Source: Treponema sp. (GTDB lineage: Bacteria > Spirochaetota > Spirochaetia > Treponematales > Treponemataceae). From it: a DNA stretch of 11,462 bases. The stretch spans positions 1 to 11,462 of the forward strand of contig JAAZCS010000046.1 in the NCBI GenBank assembly GCA_012513125.1. The letters are read 5' to 3'. The notes beneath the pieces were generated by a model that worked only from the letters and a program-made list of their open reading frames with translations, was not told where the DNA came from and did not search any database. Below, in pieces: positions 1 through 6,763 of this stretch (positions are counted from its first letter, which is position 1; every line of letters starts with the position of its first letter). Position numbers and translations under genes: made by a program.

Positions 1-50
1 AAATTTCTATATTCTAATATTTCTTGTAGCTCATATTTAAATTTCGCCAT
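1..50 (-). CDS. fliJ: Flagellar protein FliJ, N-terminal fragment (cut by window edge)
   Basis: Only the first 16 codons are visible (MAKFKYELQEILEYRN), beginning at an ATG at 50-48. The start resembles FliJ proteins, which open with a short basic/aromatic stretch followed by a leucine-rich helix. In the family, FliJ is a small coiled-coil protein that acts as the central stalk of the FliI ATPase ring and helps recycle export chaperones. The ATG lies 3 nt after the fliI stop, with only a weak purine stretch (AAAAGAATAAAAA) ahead of it, so translation is probably coupled to fliI. Position directly after fliI is the usual place for fliJ. The identification rests on this context plus 16 residues; the rest lies outside the window. 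Confidence 0.8.
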   Translation of the reverse strand, partial: MAKFKYELQEILEYRN

Positions 51-53
51 TTT

Positions 54-1430
54 TTATTCTTTTGTAACTAATGGTTTTTCAGAATACTCTTCTTCTGGAA
101 TTTCAATTCCTGTCAACGCCGACAACTTATCCAATGTATCTTTCATTGAACACTGCTCTGTTTCTTCTTGTTTCAAAAAATCTTCTATTGCTGAATGTTT
201 ATCAATAGCCTCGTCAATTTCTGCATTATTCCCTTTTTGATATATTCCAGTAGTAATCATAGTTTCTCGATCTTGATAAGTAGACATCAACATTCTTACT
301 TTTCCAACTGCTTTTTGTGTTTGTTTTCCAGATACTCTTTTTGAAAGACGACTTATAGATTGAAGAATATCGATTGCAGGATAATGATACGATTGAGCAA
401 GTTTTCTGTTTAAAACAATATGACCGTCCAAAGTTCCCCTAACTTTATCAGTAATGACTTCGTTCATATCGTCTCCGTCAACTAAAACTGTGTAAAACGC
501 TGTTATTGTCCCTTTTTGATTTGTACCAGATCTTTCAAGCAATTTTGGAATCATATCAAATACGCTAGGCGGATAACCTTTTTGAGCTGGTGGTTCACCA
601 TTTGCAAGTCCAATTTCCCTTTGAGCTTGAGCAAAACGAGTAACAGAATCCATCATCAGCATAACGTCTTTTCCTTTATCGCGAAAATACTCAGCTACAG
701 TTGTCGCTACTTGGGCGGCACGCAATCGGCAAATGGCAGGCTCGTCGCTAGTAGAAACTACCAAAACAGACCTTTTCATTCCCTCTTCACCTAAATCTCG
801 TTTTACAAAATCAAGAACTTCCCTGCCACGTTCACCAATCAAACCAATTACATTTATATCCGCGTCAGTATTTCTTGCGATAACACTCAACAATGTGGAT
901 TTACCTACTCCAGAACCGGCAAAAATACCCAGACGCTGACCTTTTCCAACTGTTAAAAGAGAATCTATTGCTCGAACTCCAGTTGTAATTCTTTTATTGA
1001 TATCACTTCTTTCATTTGGAGGTGGAGGATTATTTATTGCAGAATAATAAGTTTCAGGCACAAGTTCGCCTTTATCGTCACATGGCTTACCCGACGCATC
1101 AATCATTCTTCCAAGCAGATTTATTCCAACTGGAACTTTTAAAATACTGCCTGTAGCAATAACCTCACAACCAATTTCAATACCTTTTGTTTCACCAAAC
1201 GGTGCAAGTTTTACTTTTTTCCCATCCAATCCAACAACTTCAGCCATTAGCATTGTTTGATTATCAACTTTTACGTTACAAATTTCACCAATAACAGAAC
1301 GAGGTCCTTCACTTTCAATTTCAAGACCTTTTACACCAGTAACACTACCAACATACTTTATTGTTTCAGCATCTTTTACTGTATCGAGATATTTTGTAAA
1401 ATTGAACTCACGAACATAGGAAGAACGCAT
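54..1430 (-). CDS. fliI: Flagellum-specific export ATPase FliI
   Basis: FliI is the cytoplasmic ATPase of the flagellar type III export apparatus; it forms a hexameric ring with FliJ at its centre and is held in check by FliH. The 458-residue protein has the normal family length. An N-terminal beta-barrel (about 1-95) precedes the ATPase core. Walker A is AGSGVGKST at 171-179, the GERGREV motif is at 199-205, Walker B is VMLMMDS at 256-262, and QREIGLANGEPPAQKGYPPS follows, as in FliI/SctN rather than F1-ATPase beta subunits. The ATG at 1430 has a good ribosome site (TGGAGA, about 6 nt upstream), starting 15 nt after the fliH stop. The gene sits between fliH and fliJ in the standard order. 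Nothing looks broken. Confidence 0.97.
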   Translation of the reverse strand: MRSSYVREFNFTKYLDTVKDAETIKYVGSVTGVKGLEIESEGPRSVIGEICNVKVDNQTMLMAEVVGLDGKKVKLAPFGETKGIEIGCEVIATGSILKVPVGINLLGRMIDASGKPCDDKGELVPETYYSAINNPPPPNERSDINKRITTGVRAIDSLLTVGKGQRLGIFAGSGVGKSTLLSVIARNTDADINVIGLIGERGREVLDFVKRDLGEEGMKRSVLVVSTSDEPAICRLRAAQVATTVAEYFRDKGKDVMLMMDSVTRFAQAQREIGLANGEPPAQKGYPPSVFDMIPKLLERSGTNQKGTITAFYTVLVDGDDMNEVITDKVRGTLDGHIVLNRKLAQSYHYPAIDILQSISRLSKRVSGKQTQKAVGKVRMLMSTYQDRETMITTGIYQKGNNAEIDEAIDKHSAIEDFLKQEETEQCSMKDTLDKLSALTGIEIPEEEYSEKPLVTKE

Positions 1431-1445
1431 TATAAATCTCCAGAA

Positions 1446-2378
1446 CTATTCATTATTTACAAGCGGATCGGATTTTTTAATATTTTTTAATGGAGAAACT
1501 TCTAGTATCTTATTTTCCAATTCATTTAATTGACTGGAAATTCTAGCGTCAATTGCACCAAAATCAGTTTCAACAATACAACCGCCTTTTTCAACAGAAC
1601 TATCTTCCAGAACAGAAATATTCTTAACGTTTTCAACATGTTGTATAAACTCATTTACGTGAGATGTAGTTAATTTAACATCTTCAAGATTAACTCTTAA
1701 TATAACATCACATCTGTTTTTAATTTTTTTAAGAGAAGCTAAAACATTTGCCATAATAACGTTTTTCTGATTTTCAGATAGAATTTTTATAACTTTTCTT
1801 GACATTAAAATTACAAGTTCAATTATTTGACTTTCGGTATCTTGAAGAATTTCGTCACGCCTTTGCATTACAGCCTCTAGAATTTTATGCATTCTATCGA
1901 TAAGCCTGTTTACTTCAGCAGTACCTTTTTCGTACCCTTCTTCATGACCTTTATCATATCCTTCCTGATAAGCATCTTTTTGCAATTTATCATATTGCAT
2001 TTTTGCATCATCAATTATTCCCTGAGCTTCAGCTTTTGCTTTATTAATTATTTCTTGAGCTTCATTTTTAGCATCATTTTTAATAATTAATGCTTGATCT
2101 GACTGACGCTTAACTTCCGCAAATGCAGTTTCTTCGGCTTTTTTCACTATGCCGTCCGCAGAAGATTGGGCATCTTGCAACATCTTTTGTTTTTCCTGCT
2201 CCCAATTTGTCTTAAATGCTTCTGCTTCACGCCTTAAATCATCAGCCGTAGGACCTTTATATTCTTCTACAACCTCTTCAACATCTTCTTCAATAGGACT
2301 GTAATCTTTGTATAGAGAAAGAACAAATTTTTTTTCTGCGCTTTTCGTTTCACCAGGACGGAATACTGATTTTGCCAC
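1446..2378 (-). CDS. fliH: Flagellar assembly protein FliH (export ATPase regulator)
   Basis: FliH binds and inhibits FliI and links it to the C ring. The 310-residue product shows the expected layout: a variable N terminus, a long charged, Ala/Glu/Lys/Gln-rich helix (about 48-140, probably a coiled coil), the glycine-spaced repeat EGYDKGHEEGYEKG typical of FliH (GxxxG-type helix packing, about 138-152), and a C-terminal domain related to the V/F-ATPase E/delta subunit. Several segments in the helix are V-ATPase-E-like (for example INKAKAEAQGIIDDAK). The start is GTG at 2378 with an AGGAG site 9 nt upstream; the gene begins 21 nt after the fliG stop. At 310 residues it is longer than the enterobacterial protein (about 235), mainly through the N-terminal part and the helix. 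The call is firm from motif plus position. Confidence 0.93.
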   Translation of the reverse strand: MAKSVFRPGETKSAEKKFVLSLYKDYSPIEEDVEEVVEEYKGPTADDLRREAEAFKTNWEQEKQKMLQDAQSSADGIVKKAEETAFAEVKRQSDQALIIKNDAKNEAQEIINKAKAEAQGIIDDAKMQYDKLQKDAYQEGYDKGHEEGYEKGTAEVNRLIDRMHKILEAVMQRRDEILQDTESQIIELVILMSRKVIKILSENQKNVIMANVLASLKKIKNRCDVILRVNLEDVKLTTSHVNEFIQHVENVKNISVLEDSSVEKGGCIVETDFGAIDARISSQLNELENKILEVSPLKNIKKSDPLVNNE

Positions 2379-2399
2379 TTTATTAAACTCCTAAAATTT

Positions 2400-3515
2400 T
2401 TAAGTAACTAACTCATCCTCACCAGAACGTGCAATAACAATATCACCACTGTCTTCAAGACGACGAATAATTGATACAATCTTCTGTTGAGACTCTTCAA
2501 CATCTTTCAATCTTACAGGTCCCATAAATTCCATATCTTCTTTTAGCATACTTGCAGCACGCTTTGACATATTACGGAATATTTTATCTTGAACTTCAGT
2601 ATCAACTGACTTAAGAGCTTTTGCTAATTCTTGCTGATCAACATCACGCATAACTTTTTGAATAGCCCTATCATCAAGCATAACAATATCTTCGAATACG
2701 AACATTCTTTTCTTGATTTCCTCAGCGAGATCAGGATCATCTTCTTCCAAAGATTCAATAATTGATTTTTCAGAAGAACGATCTACAAGGTTCAAAATCT
2801 CAACAATAGCTTCAACACCACCGGCAGCTGTATAATCTTCAGAAGATAATGTTGAAAGCTTTTTCTCTAGAACGCGTTCAACTTCACGAAGAACATCAGG
2901 TGAAGTTCTGTCCATTGTAGCTAATCGTTTTGAAACCTCGGCTTGCATATCCTCTGGTAAATTTTGCAAAATAATGGCTGCCTTTCCAGGTTCCAAATAA
3001 GCTAGAATCAATGCAATTGTCTGAGGATATTCCTGCTGAATAAAGTTCAACAAATGAGATGGATCAGTTCTTCTAATAAAATCGAAAGGTCTAACTTGTA
3101 AAGAACTTGTTAACCTATTAATAATATCGATTGCTTTCTGACTACCAAGTGATTTTTCAAGCAATTCACGAGCATAATCAATACCACCAGTTGTGATAAA
3201 GTTCTGAGCATTCATCAATTCTTGGAATTCTTCAAGAACAGCATCTTTAAACTCATGATTTACTTTTTCTTGTCGTGCAATTTCAAAAGTCAATGTTTCA
3301 ACTTCATCCTCACGCAAATGTTTCATAATTTCTGCAGAAATATCTGGTCCTAATGAAATTAAAAAAATAGCTGCTTTTTGTCTTCCTGTTAAACTTTTAT
3401 AATCTTTATTTCCTTTTTTTGAAGAACTTGCAGGTTTTAATGAACCTGGTTTCGGAATAATTTTAGGGTTAGCAGCTTTGGGTTTATCTGCTGTTGTTTT
3501 ATCATCATCAGCCAT
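2400..3515 (-). CDS. fliG: Flagellar motor switch protein FliG
   Basis: FliG is the rotor protein that contacts FliF above, FliM below and the stator MotA, and so converts ion flow to torque. The 371-residue product begins with a Lys/Pro/Ser/Ala-rich tail (about 1-40) that is not part of the usual fold, then the N domain (LTGRQKAAIFLISLG, from 42), the middle armadillo domain with an EYPQ motif (162-165, normally EHPQ), and the C domain starting at MFVF (271-274) followed by EDIVMLDDRAIQKVMRDVD, the charged torque helix region. Spirochaetes usually carry two fliG genes; the copy inside the flgB operon corresponds to FliG2, the one reported to be essential for motility in Borrelia. Its ATG begins 1 nt after the fliF stop, and its strong GGAGGA site lies inside the last codons of fliF, so coupling is likely. 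Confidence 0.97.
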   Translation of the reverse strand: MADDDKTTADKPKAANPKIIPKPGSLKPASSSKKGNKDYKSLTGRQKAAIFLISLGPDISAEIMKHLREDEVETLTFEIARQEKVNHEFKDAVLEEFQELMNAQNFITTGGIDYARELLEKSLGSQKAIDIINRLTSSLQVRPFDFIRRTDPSHLLNFIQQEYPQTIALILAYLEPGKAAIILQNLPEDMQAEVSKRLATMDRTSPDVLREVERVLEKKLSTLSSEDYTAAGGVEAIVEILNLVDRSSEKSIIESLEEDDPDLAEEIKKRMFVFEDIVMLDDRAIQKVMRDVDQQELAKALKSVDTEVQDKIFRNMSKRAASMLKEDMEFMGPVRLKDVEESQQKIVSIIRRLEDSGDIVIARSGEDELVT

Positions 3516-3516
3516 T

Positions 3517-5226
3517 TTATTCCTCCATCAACCATGTTCTAATTAGCATAGCAACATCTTCTGGATGTTCTTTTGCCATATTAACTGCATTTTCAAGCAG
3601 TTCCATTCGTCTTGTTTCTTCAACAGACATGGTAACTTGCATTCCATCTTCTTGAGCATCCCATAGCCTTTGCTGAGCTGCACGTTGACGCTCTTCAAGA
3701 AGACGCTTCTCTCGTTCACGACGTCTTTTATCAATTGCTTTAGAAATCATCCTAAACAATATAAATGAAACTAAAATAACAGCAATTACGATAAATATAA
3801 GAATTATAGTGTTTCTTCGTTGAATTGCAGCAAAATACGCTTTATCTTCTGCCTCAAACTCTGCATCTCTATCATAGGCGATATTTGTAACAACTACAGT
3901 ATCACCACGATTTCTGTCGTAAGCTATTGCACCTCGAATTGATTTTTCAGCTTCACTAATTTCTTCAGGAGTTAATGGAGTATACTGACGTGATAAAGAG
4001 CCATCATCAGCTACAACAGGATTTCCAGTTTTTGGATCTTTTATCTTTGTCCATTTTCCATCAAGATTTACTGATACTGATACTTTATCGATTTTTGGAG
4101 AAACATTTTCAGTTGTCTGAGTTGTATTAATTACATTATTTTGAGTAACACCTGTTTCAGTTGATTTTCCAATTACATTTGACATATCAGAATAAACAGG
4201 AGGTGTTTGACCTTCAACACCGCTTGGACCCTCTGGATTATATCCAGTTCCCTGCCATTCTTTTGTTACAGTCTGTTGCGAGATTGGAAGAGTATCCCTA
4301 TATTCAGAATCATCATATGGAGTATCAGGATTATCTTTTTTAATCACGATTGGCGAATAAATAGTATAATCGCTTTTCTTTTCAGACATATCCATTTCTA
4401 CAGTAACAACCATATCTCGACAACGATCTTCTGTATATGTTTTTTGAAAGGCTTTTAAAATTTTTGCTCTTATCTGAACTTCTTGCTTCTGAATAAGCAT
4501 TCGCTGCTTTGAAATAATATCAACACGATCGCTTTCAGCCATTCCTGCAAAATCATTAATCTGATTACCTTCTGAATCTGAAATAATTAAATTTTCAGCT
4601 TTTAAACCTTCAACAGCAGAAATAACAATATCTTGAAGACCTTTAATTTTTGTTCTATTTTGAAGAAAATCACTTGAAGGATTTGTTCTGATAATAACAC
4701 TTCCTGAAACAGGATTTTGATCAGCAGTAAAAAGCTTATCATCAGGAAGAACCAATGTTACATCCGCCATTTGAATGCCGTCTAAAGTTTCAATATGCAT
4801 TTGCAATTGTTTCTGTATGATATTCTTTTTCTTTTGATTTTGCTCAGCATCTGTAGTAGACCAACCTCTATCATAATAAGAAGCCCAAGGATCTATACTT
4901 GACGGTACTAGATTTTCACTAATAAGGATATCTCTAAGCTTTCTAGCTGTATTTTCATTATCAACAGTAATAATGCCATCAGATGATGTACTTACTTGAA
5001 TATTTTCTTCAGAAATTCTATCTAAGATTTTTGAAAGAGATGCTTGATCTGTTACAGCCGCATTAAATAATCTAACTGAAGTTGGTTTTGAAGATAAGTT
5101 TGCTACTGCAATAATAGCAACTATCACAACAGCGATAATTCCTATTAATATGACTTTTTGTATAGGTTTCCACTTTGACCACAAGTCTCGTACTTTCCCC
5201 AATACATTCTTAAGCCATTCGTTCAT
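3517..5226 (-). CDS. fliF: Flagellar MS-ring protein FliF
   Basis: FliF forms the MS ring in the inner membrane, the platform on which the switch, export gate and rod are built. From the ATG at 5226 the protein has 569 residues, normal for the family. It has an N-terminal transmembrane helix (about 25-44, VILIGIIAVVIVAIIAVANL), a periplasmic region with the YscJ/FliF ring-building motifs (about 50-220, including LPDDKLF), an Asn/Thr/Gln-rich linker, a second transmembrane helix (about 473-491, TIILIFIVIAVILVSFIL), and a cytoplasmic tail ending in ENAVNMAKEHPEDVAMLIRTWLMEE-like sequence that binds the FliG N domain. A GTG at 5238 in the same frame would add four residues, but the GGGAGGA site at 5230-5236 lies between the two codons and only suits the ATG. 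About 150 nt separate it from fliE; see the promoter and hairpin entries there. Confidence 0.96.
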   Translation of the reverse strand: MNEWLKNVLGKVRDLWSKWKPIQKVILIGIIAVVIVAIIAVANLSSKPTSVRLFNAAVTDQASLSKILDRISEENIQVSTSSDGIITVDNENTARKLRDILISENLVPSSIDPWASYYDRGWSTTDAEQNQKKKNIIQKQLQMHIETLDGIQMADVTLVLPDDKLFTADQNPVSGSVIIRTNPSSDFLQNRTKIKGLQDIVISAVEGLKAENLIISDSEGNQINDFAGMAESDRVDIISKQRMLIQKQEVQIRAKILKAFQKTYTEDRCRDMVVTVEMDMSEKKSDYTIYSPIVIKKDNPDTPYDDSEYRDTLPISQQTVTKEWQGTGYNPEGPSGVEGQTPPVYSDMSNVIGKSTETGVTQNNVINTTQTTENVSPKIDKVSVSVNLDGKWTKIKDPKTGNPVVADDGSLSRQYTPLTPEEISEAEKSIRGAIAYDRNRGDTVVVTNIAYDRDAEFEAEDKAYFAAIQRRNTIILIFIVIAVILVSFILFRMISKAIDKRRREREKRLLEERQRAAQQRLWDAQEDGMQVTMSVEETRRMELLENAVNMAKEHPEDVAMLIRTWLMEE

Positions 5227-5238
5227 TGTTCCTCCCAC

Positions 5239-5259
5239 CAGGAGCTTAACACTCTCCTG
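5239..5259 (-). promoter_or_regulatory. Small hairpin in the fliF leader, beside the ribosome binding site
   Basis: On the coding strand, CAGGAG (5259-5254) and CTCCTG (5244-5239) form a perfect 6-bp inverted repeat with a 9-nt loop. It stands just upstream of the fliF ribosome site GGGAGGA (5236-5230) and the ATG at 5226. The 3' arm includes CTCC (5244-5241), which could instead pair with GGAG of the ribosome site (5235-5232) around a 5-nt loop. Two mutually exclusive structures are thus possible, one leaving the site open and one masking it. This is a prediction from base pairing only; there is no T run, so it is not a terminator. Confidence 0.4.
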
Positions 5260-5267
5260 TGAACGAA

Positions 5268-5319
5268 TTTATAGTAAATATACTTCATCAATATTAACAT
5301 AGTAATGACAATTTATCAA
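5268..5319 (-). promoter_or_regulatory. Candidate sigma-70-type promoter(s) for fliF
   Basis: In the gap between fliE and fliF, TTGATA (5319-5314) and TAATAT (5296-5291) are separated by exactly 17 nt. The -35 differs from consensus at one position, the -10 at two. An overlapping alternative is TTAATA (5297-5292) with an 18-nt spacer to TATAAA (5273-5268). The first would give a leader of roughly 55-60 nt that includes the hairpin next to the ribosome site. The region is very AT-rich, so chance matches are likely; the main support is that this is the widest gap inside the flagellar cluster. Confidence 0.35.
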
Positions 5320-5375
5320 TTAAAACAACGTTTATCATTTATTTATTTTACGAGATTCTAAACTTTTTGATGATT

Positions 5376-5732
5376 TTATCTTGTAGTTGTAATTTCATTC
5401 CAACTGGTAACAACTATGTCTATTACAGTTTGAGCCAAATTTAATGACATACGAGCTTTTGACATTGCAATTGTAACATCATGAATATCTACACTATCTG
5501 GATCAGTAATTACTTTTTCTTGAAGATTTGAAACTTCCATCTGCTGGCTATTCATAGTATTCATAGCTTCCATAAGATAATCTTGAAAGGATTTACAAGT
5601 TTTTTCTATACTTTCCTTTGCGGAATTCTGGGTATTTAATACATCTGCTATATTTTCAACTTTTGAGTTTTTTCCAATATGAGCTATATTTGTAGAATTC
5701 ATCTGTAAAGAATTAATTTCTGGTATTTTCAA
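5376..5732 (-). CDS. fliE: Flagellar hook-basal body complex protein FliE
   Basis: FliE is the small protein joining the MS ring to the proximal rod and is exported first by the flagellar secretion system. The product (118 residues from this start) ends in the conserved FliE segment: a helix (SFQDYLMEAMNTMN), then the block DPDSVDIHDVTIAMSKARMS followed by LNLAQTVIDIVVTSWNEI. The N terminus is variable, as usual. No ATG start is available at the N terminus: a TGA lies three codons before the TTG at 5738. The candidates are TTG at 5738, directly abutting the AGAGG site (5743-5739), and TTG at 5732, which has a proper 6-nt spacing. I chose 5732; 5738 adds two residues. The first in-frame ATG (codon 11 here) has no evident ribosome site. 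It sits between flgC and fliF, the conserved order. Confidence 0.92.
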   Translation of the reverse strand: MKIPEINSLQMNSTNIAHIGKNSKVENIADVLNTQNSAKESIEKTCKSFQDYLMEAMNTMNSQQMEVSNLQEKVITDPDSVDIHDVTIAMSKARMSLNLAQTVIDIVVTSWNEITTTR

Positions 5733-5757
5733 TTTCAACCTCTTTCATTAGGAATGA

Positions 5758-5786
5758 ATTTTACCTTTAGCGAGTATAATTGTCAA
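5758..5786 (-). promoter_or_regulatory. Candidate sigma-70 promoter for fliE
   Basis: Between flgC and fliE the coding strand carries TTGACA (5786-5781), a perfect -35 hexamer, then a 17-nt spacer and TAAAAT (5763-5758), which differs from the -10 consensus at one position. A transcript starting near 5751 would have a leader of about 15-20 nt before the fliE start. The match is much better than the AT-rich background would suggest. If real, it lets fliE and the genes downstream be transcribed apart from flgB and flgC. Whether it is active cannot be told from sequence. Confidence 0.55.
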
Positions 5787-5793
5787 CGACAAT
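5779..5793. repeat. Perfect palindrome overlapping the fliE -35 element
   Basis: ATTGTC (5779-5784) and GACAAT (5788-5793) are perfect inverted repeats around a 3-nt centre, 2 nt past the flgC stop. The dyad covers all of the TTGACA -35 hexamer (5781-5786). It could be an operator for a dimeric regulator or a short RNA hairpin at the end of flgC. It lacks a following T run on the minus strand, so it is not a typical terminator. Confidence 0.45.
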
Positions 5794-5795
5794 CG

Positions 5796-6254
5796 TTATC
5801 TACCAATTTCCATAGCAGCACTGAACATATCTTTTGCACCATCAATAACTGTTGCATTCGCTTCATATGCTCTAGAAGCTGATATTAAATCAACCATTTC
5901 GTTCACAATATTCACATTTGGGTATTCTACATAACCTTTATTTGGACCACTTTTTATTGCATCTGGATGTTCAGGATCGTAAACTAATCTGCCTTCTGAA
6001 GTATCTTTAGTAATTTCAAGAACTTTTACACCTTTTCCAGGTCCGTTATCTAAATCAGAAGAAACAAACGGACTTCTCCATTGTGGGTTCGATGCCGAAA
6101 CAGGTTCCAATACAACACGAGAACGTTTATAAGCACCACCTTCTTGAGTTCTAGTTGTGCTTGCATTTGCAATATTATCAGATATTACGTCACTTCTAAG
6201 TCGTTCTGCACTCATTCCTGTCGCAGCAATATTTATACTAGTAAAAAGTCCCAT
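5796..6254 (-). CDS. flgC: Flagellar basal-body rod protein FlgC
   Basis: FlgC is a proximal rod subunit that crosses the periplasm between the MS ring and the hook side. The protein from the ATG at 6254 has 152 residues and begins MGLFTSINIAATGMSAERLR. The N-terminal rod/hook/axial signature (SDVISDNIANASTTRT) and the C-terminal helix (NEMVDLISASRAYEANATVIDGAKDM) are the paired coiled-coil ends shared by this family; GYVEYPNVNIVNEM is the standard FlgC sequence before the last helix. A longer reading from TTG at 6266 adds four residues but would use the ribosome site GGAG itself as coding sequence; GGAG lies 6 nt before the ATG, so that start is preferred. It begins 25 nt after the flgB stop. 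Confidence 0.97.
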   Translation of the reverse strand: MGLFTSINIAATGMSAERLRSDVISDNIANASTTRTQEGGAYKRSRVVLEPVSASNPQWRSPFVSSDLDNGPGKGVKVLEITKDTSEGRLVYDPEHPDAIKSGPNKGYVEYPNVNIVNEMVDLISASRAYEANATVIDGAKDMFSAAMEIGR

Positions 6255-6279
6255 ATTTAACTCCAACGCCTAATTTCTT

Positions 6280-6696
6280 TTATTTTTTGATTGCAGTATT
6301 AATCTGATCAAACTCAAAGCTTGTAAGCTGAGTAAGCATTCTATATTGCATTTGAATTTGTAAGATGTTATTTGCTTCTGTTTCTGCGTCAACATTATTA
6401 CCATTCTCTTTTGCTTTTGTTGTGTAATCTAAAACTCGACGGGGTTGAACATCTTTATAATCATATGGAACATTAATTTGTATATGTCGATTATCAGTTG
6501 TAGTTAAATGAAGTCCATTCTTGCAATTTTCTTCAGAATCAAAAGCTTTTTTTAATTCACTTTCAAAATTTACTGTTGTACGTTTAAAATTTGGCACTCC
6601 AGAATTTGCAAGGTTATTAGAACTTACTTGATAGCGCAATGATGTTACATCCATTTCTCTTTGCAATAAATCTACAGAACGTGAAAAATCATTCAT
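6280..6696 (-). CDS. flgB: Flagellar basal-body rod protein FlgB
   Basis: FlgB is a proximal rod subunit and the first gene of this flagellar operon. The 138-residue protein starts MNDFSRSVDLLQREMDVTSL and has the N-terminal rod signature YQVSSNNLANSGVPNFKRT; the C-terminal helix (NNILQIQMQYRMLTQLTSFEFDQI) is the second half of the axial coiled coil. The frame stays open to a possible start at 6792, but the extra 32 residues would run across the sigma-28 promoter and the hslU terminator and resemble no rod protein. The ATG at 6696 has an AAGGGG ribosome site 6 nt upstream and lies about 22 nt from the predicted transcription start. These points decide the start. Confidence 0.96.
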   Translation of the reverse strand: MNDFSRSVDLLQREMDVTSLRYQVSSNNLANSGVPNFKRTTVNFESELKKAFDSEENCKNGLHLTTTDNRHIQINVPYDYKDVQPRRVLDYTTKAKENGNNVDAETEANNILQIQMQYRMLTQLTSFEFDQINTAIKK

Positions 6697-6724
6697 ACAC
6701 AACCCCTTTTGTCTTCTTAATAAA

Positions 6725-6751
6725 TAATCGGCAAATAAAAAATGAAGTTTA
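6725..6751 (-). promoter_or_regulatory. Sigma-28 (FliA-type) promoter of the flgB flagellar operon
   Basis: The coding strand reads TAAACTTC (6751-6744), an 11-nt AT-rich spacer, then GCCGATTA (6732-6725). The established FliA consensus of enterobacteria is TAAAGTTT, 11 nt, GCCGATAA. The core TAAA and the GCCGAT block both match, the spacing is exact, and GCCG is conspicuous in a sequence this AT-rich. Transcription would start near 6718, giving a leader of about 22 nt to the flgB ATG. The promoter lies 12 nt past the hslU terminator stem. It predicts that flgB and the genes behind it depend, at least partly, on a flagellar sigma factor. Confidence 0.8.
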
Positions 6752-6763
6752 TAGTTTAAAACA

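Noticed and set aside
516..939. Plus-strand open frames of 68-92 codons opposite fliI
   Set aside because: They are antisense to the conserved ATPase core, show no family features and have no ribosome site or promoter that I can see.
3543..3734. 63-codon minus-strand frame inside the 3' end of fliF
   Set aside because: It is an out-of-frame reading of the conserved FliG-binding tail of FliF, with low-complexity composition and no recognisable domain.
5227..5238. GTG start for fliF at 5238
   Set aside because: The GGGAGGA ribosome site lies after this codon, so it can only serve the ATG at 5226; no suitable site is correctly spaced before the GTG.
5312..5337. Two copies of TGATAAA before fliF as regulator binding sites
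   Set aside because: Only 7 nt of AT-rich sequence in a very AT-rich gap; chance repetition is too likely for a separate feature.
6255..6266. TTG start for flgC at 6266
   Set aside because: It would place the GGAG ribosome site inside the coding region; the ATG at 6254 gives the normal start MGLFTSINIAATGMS.
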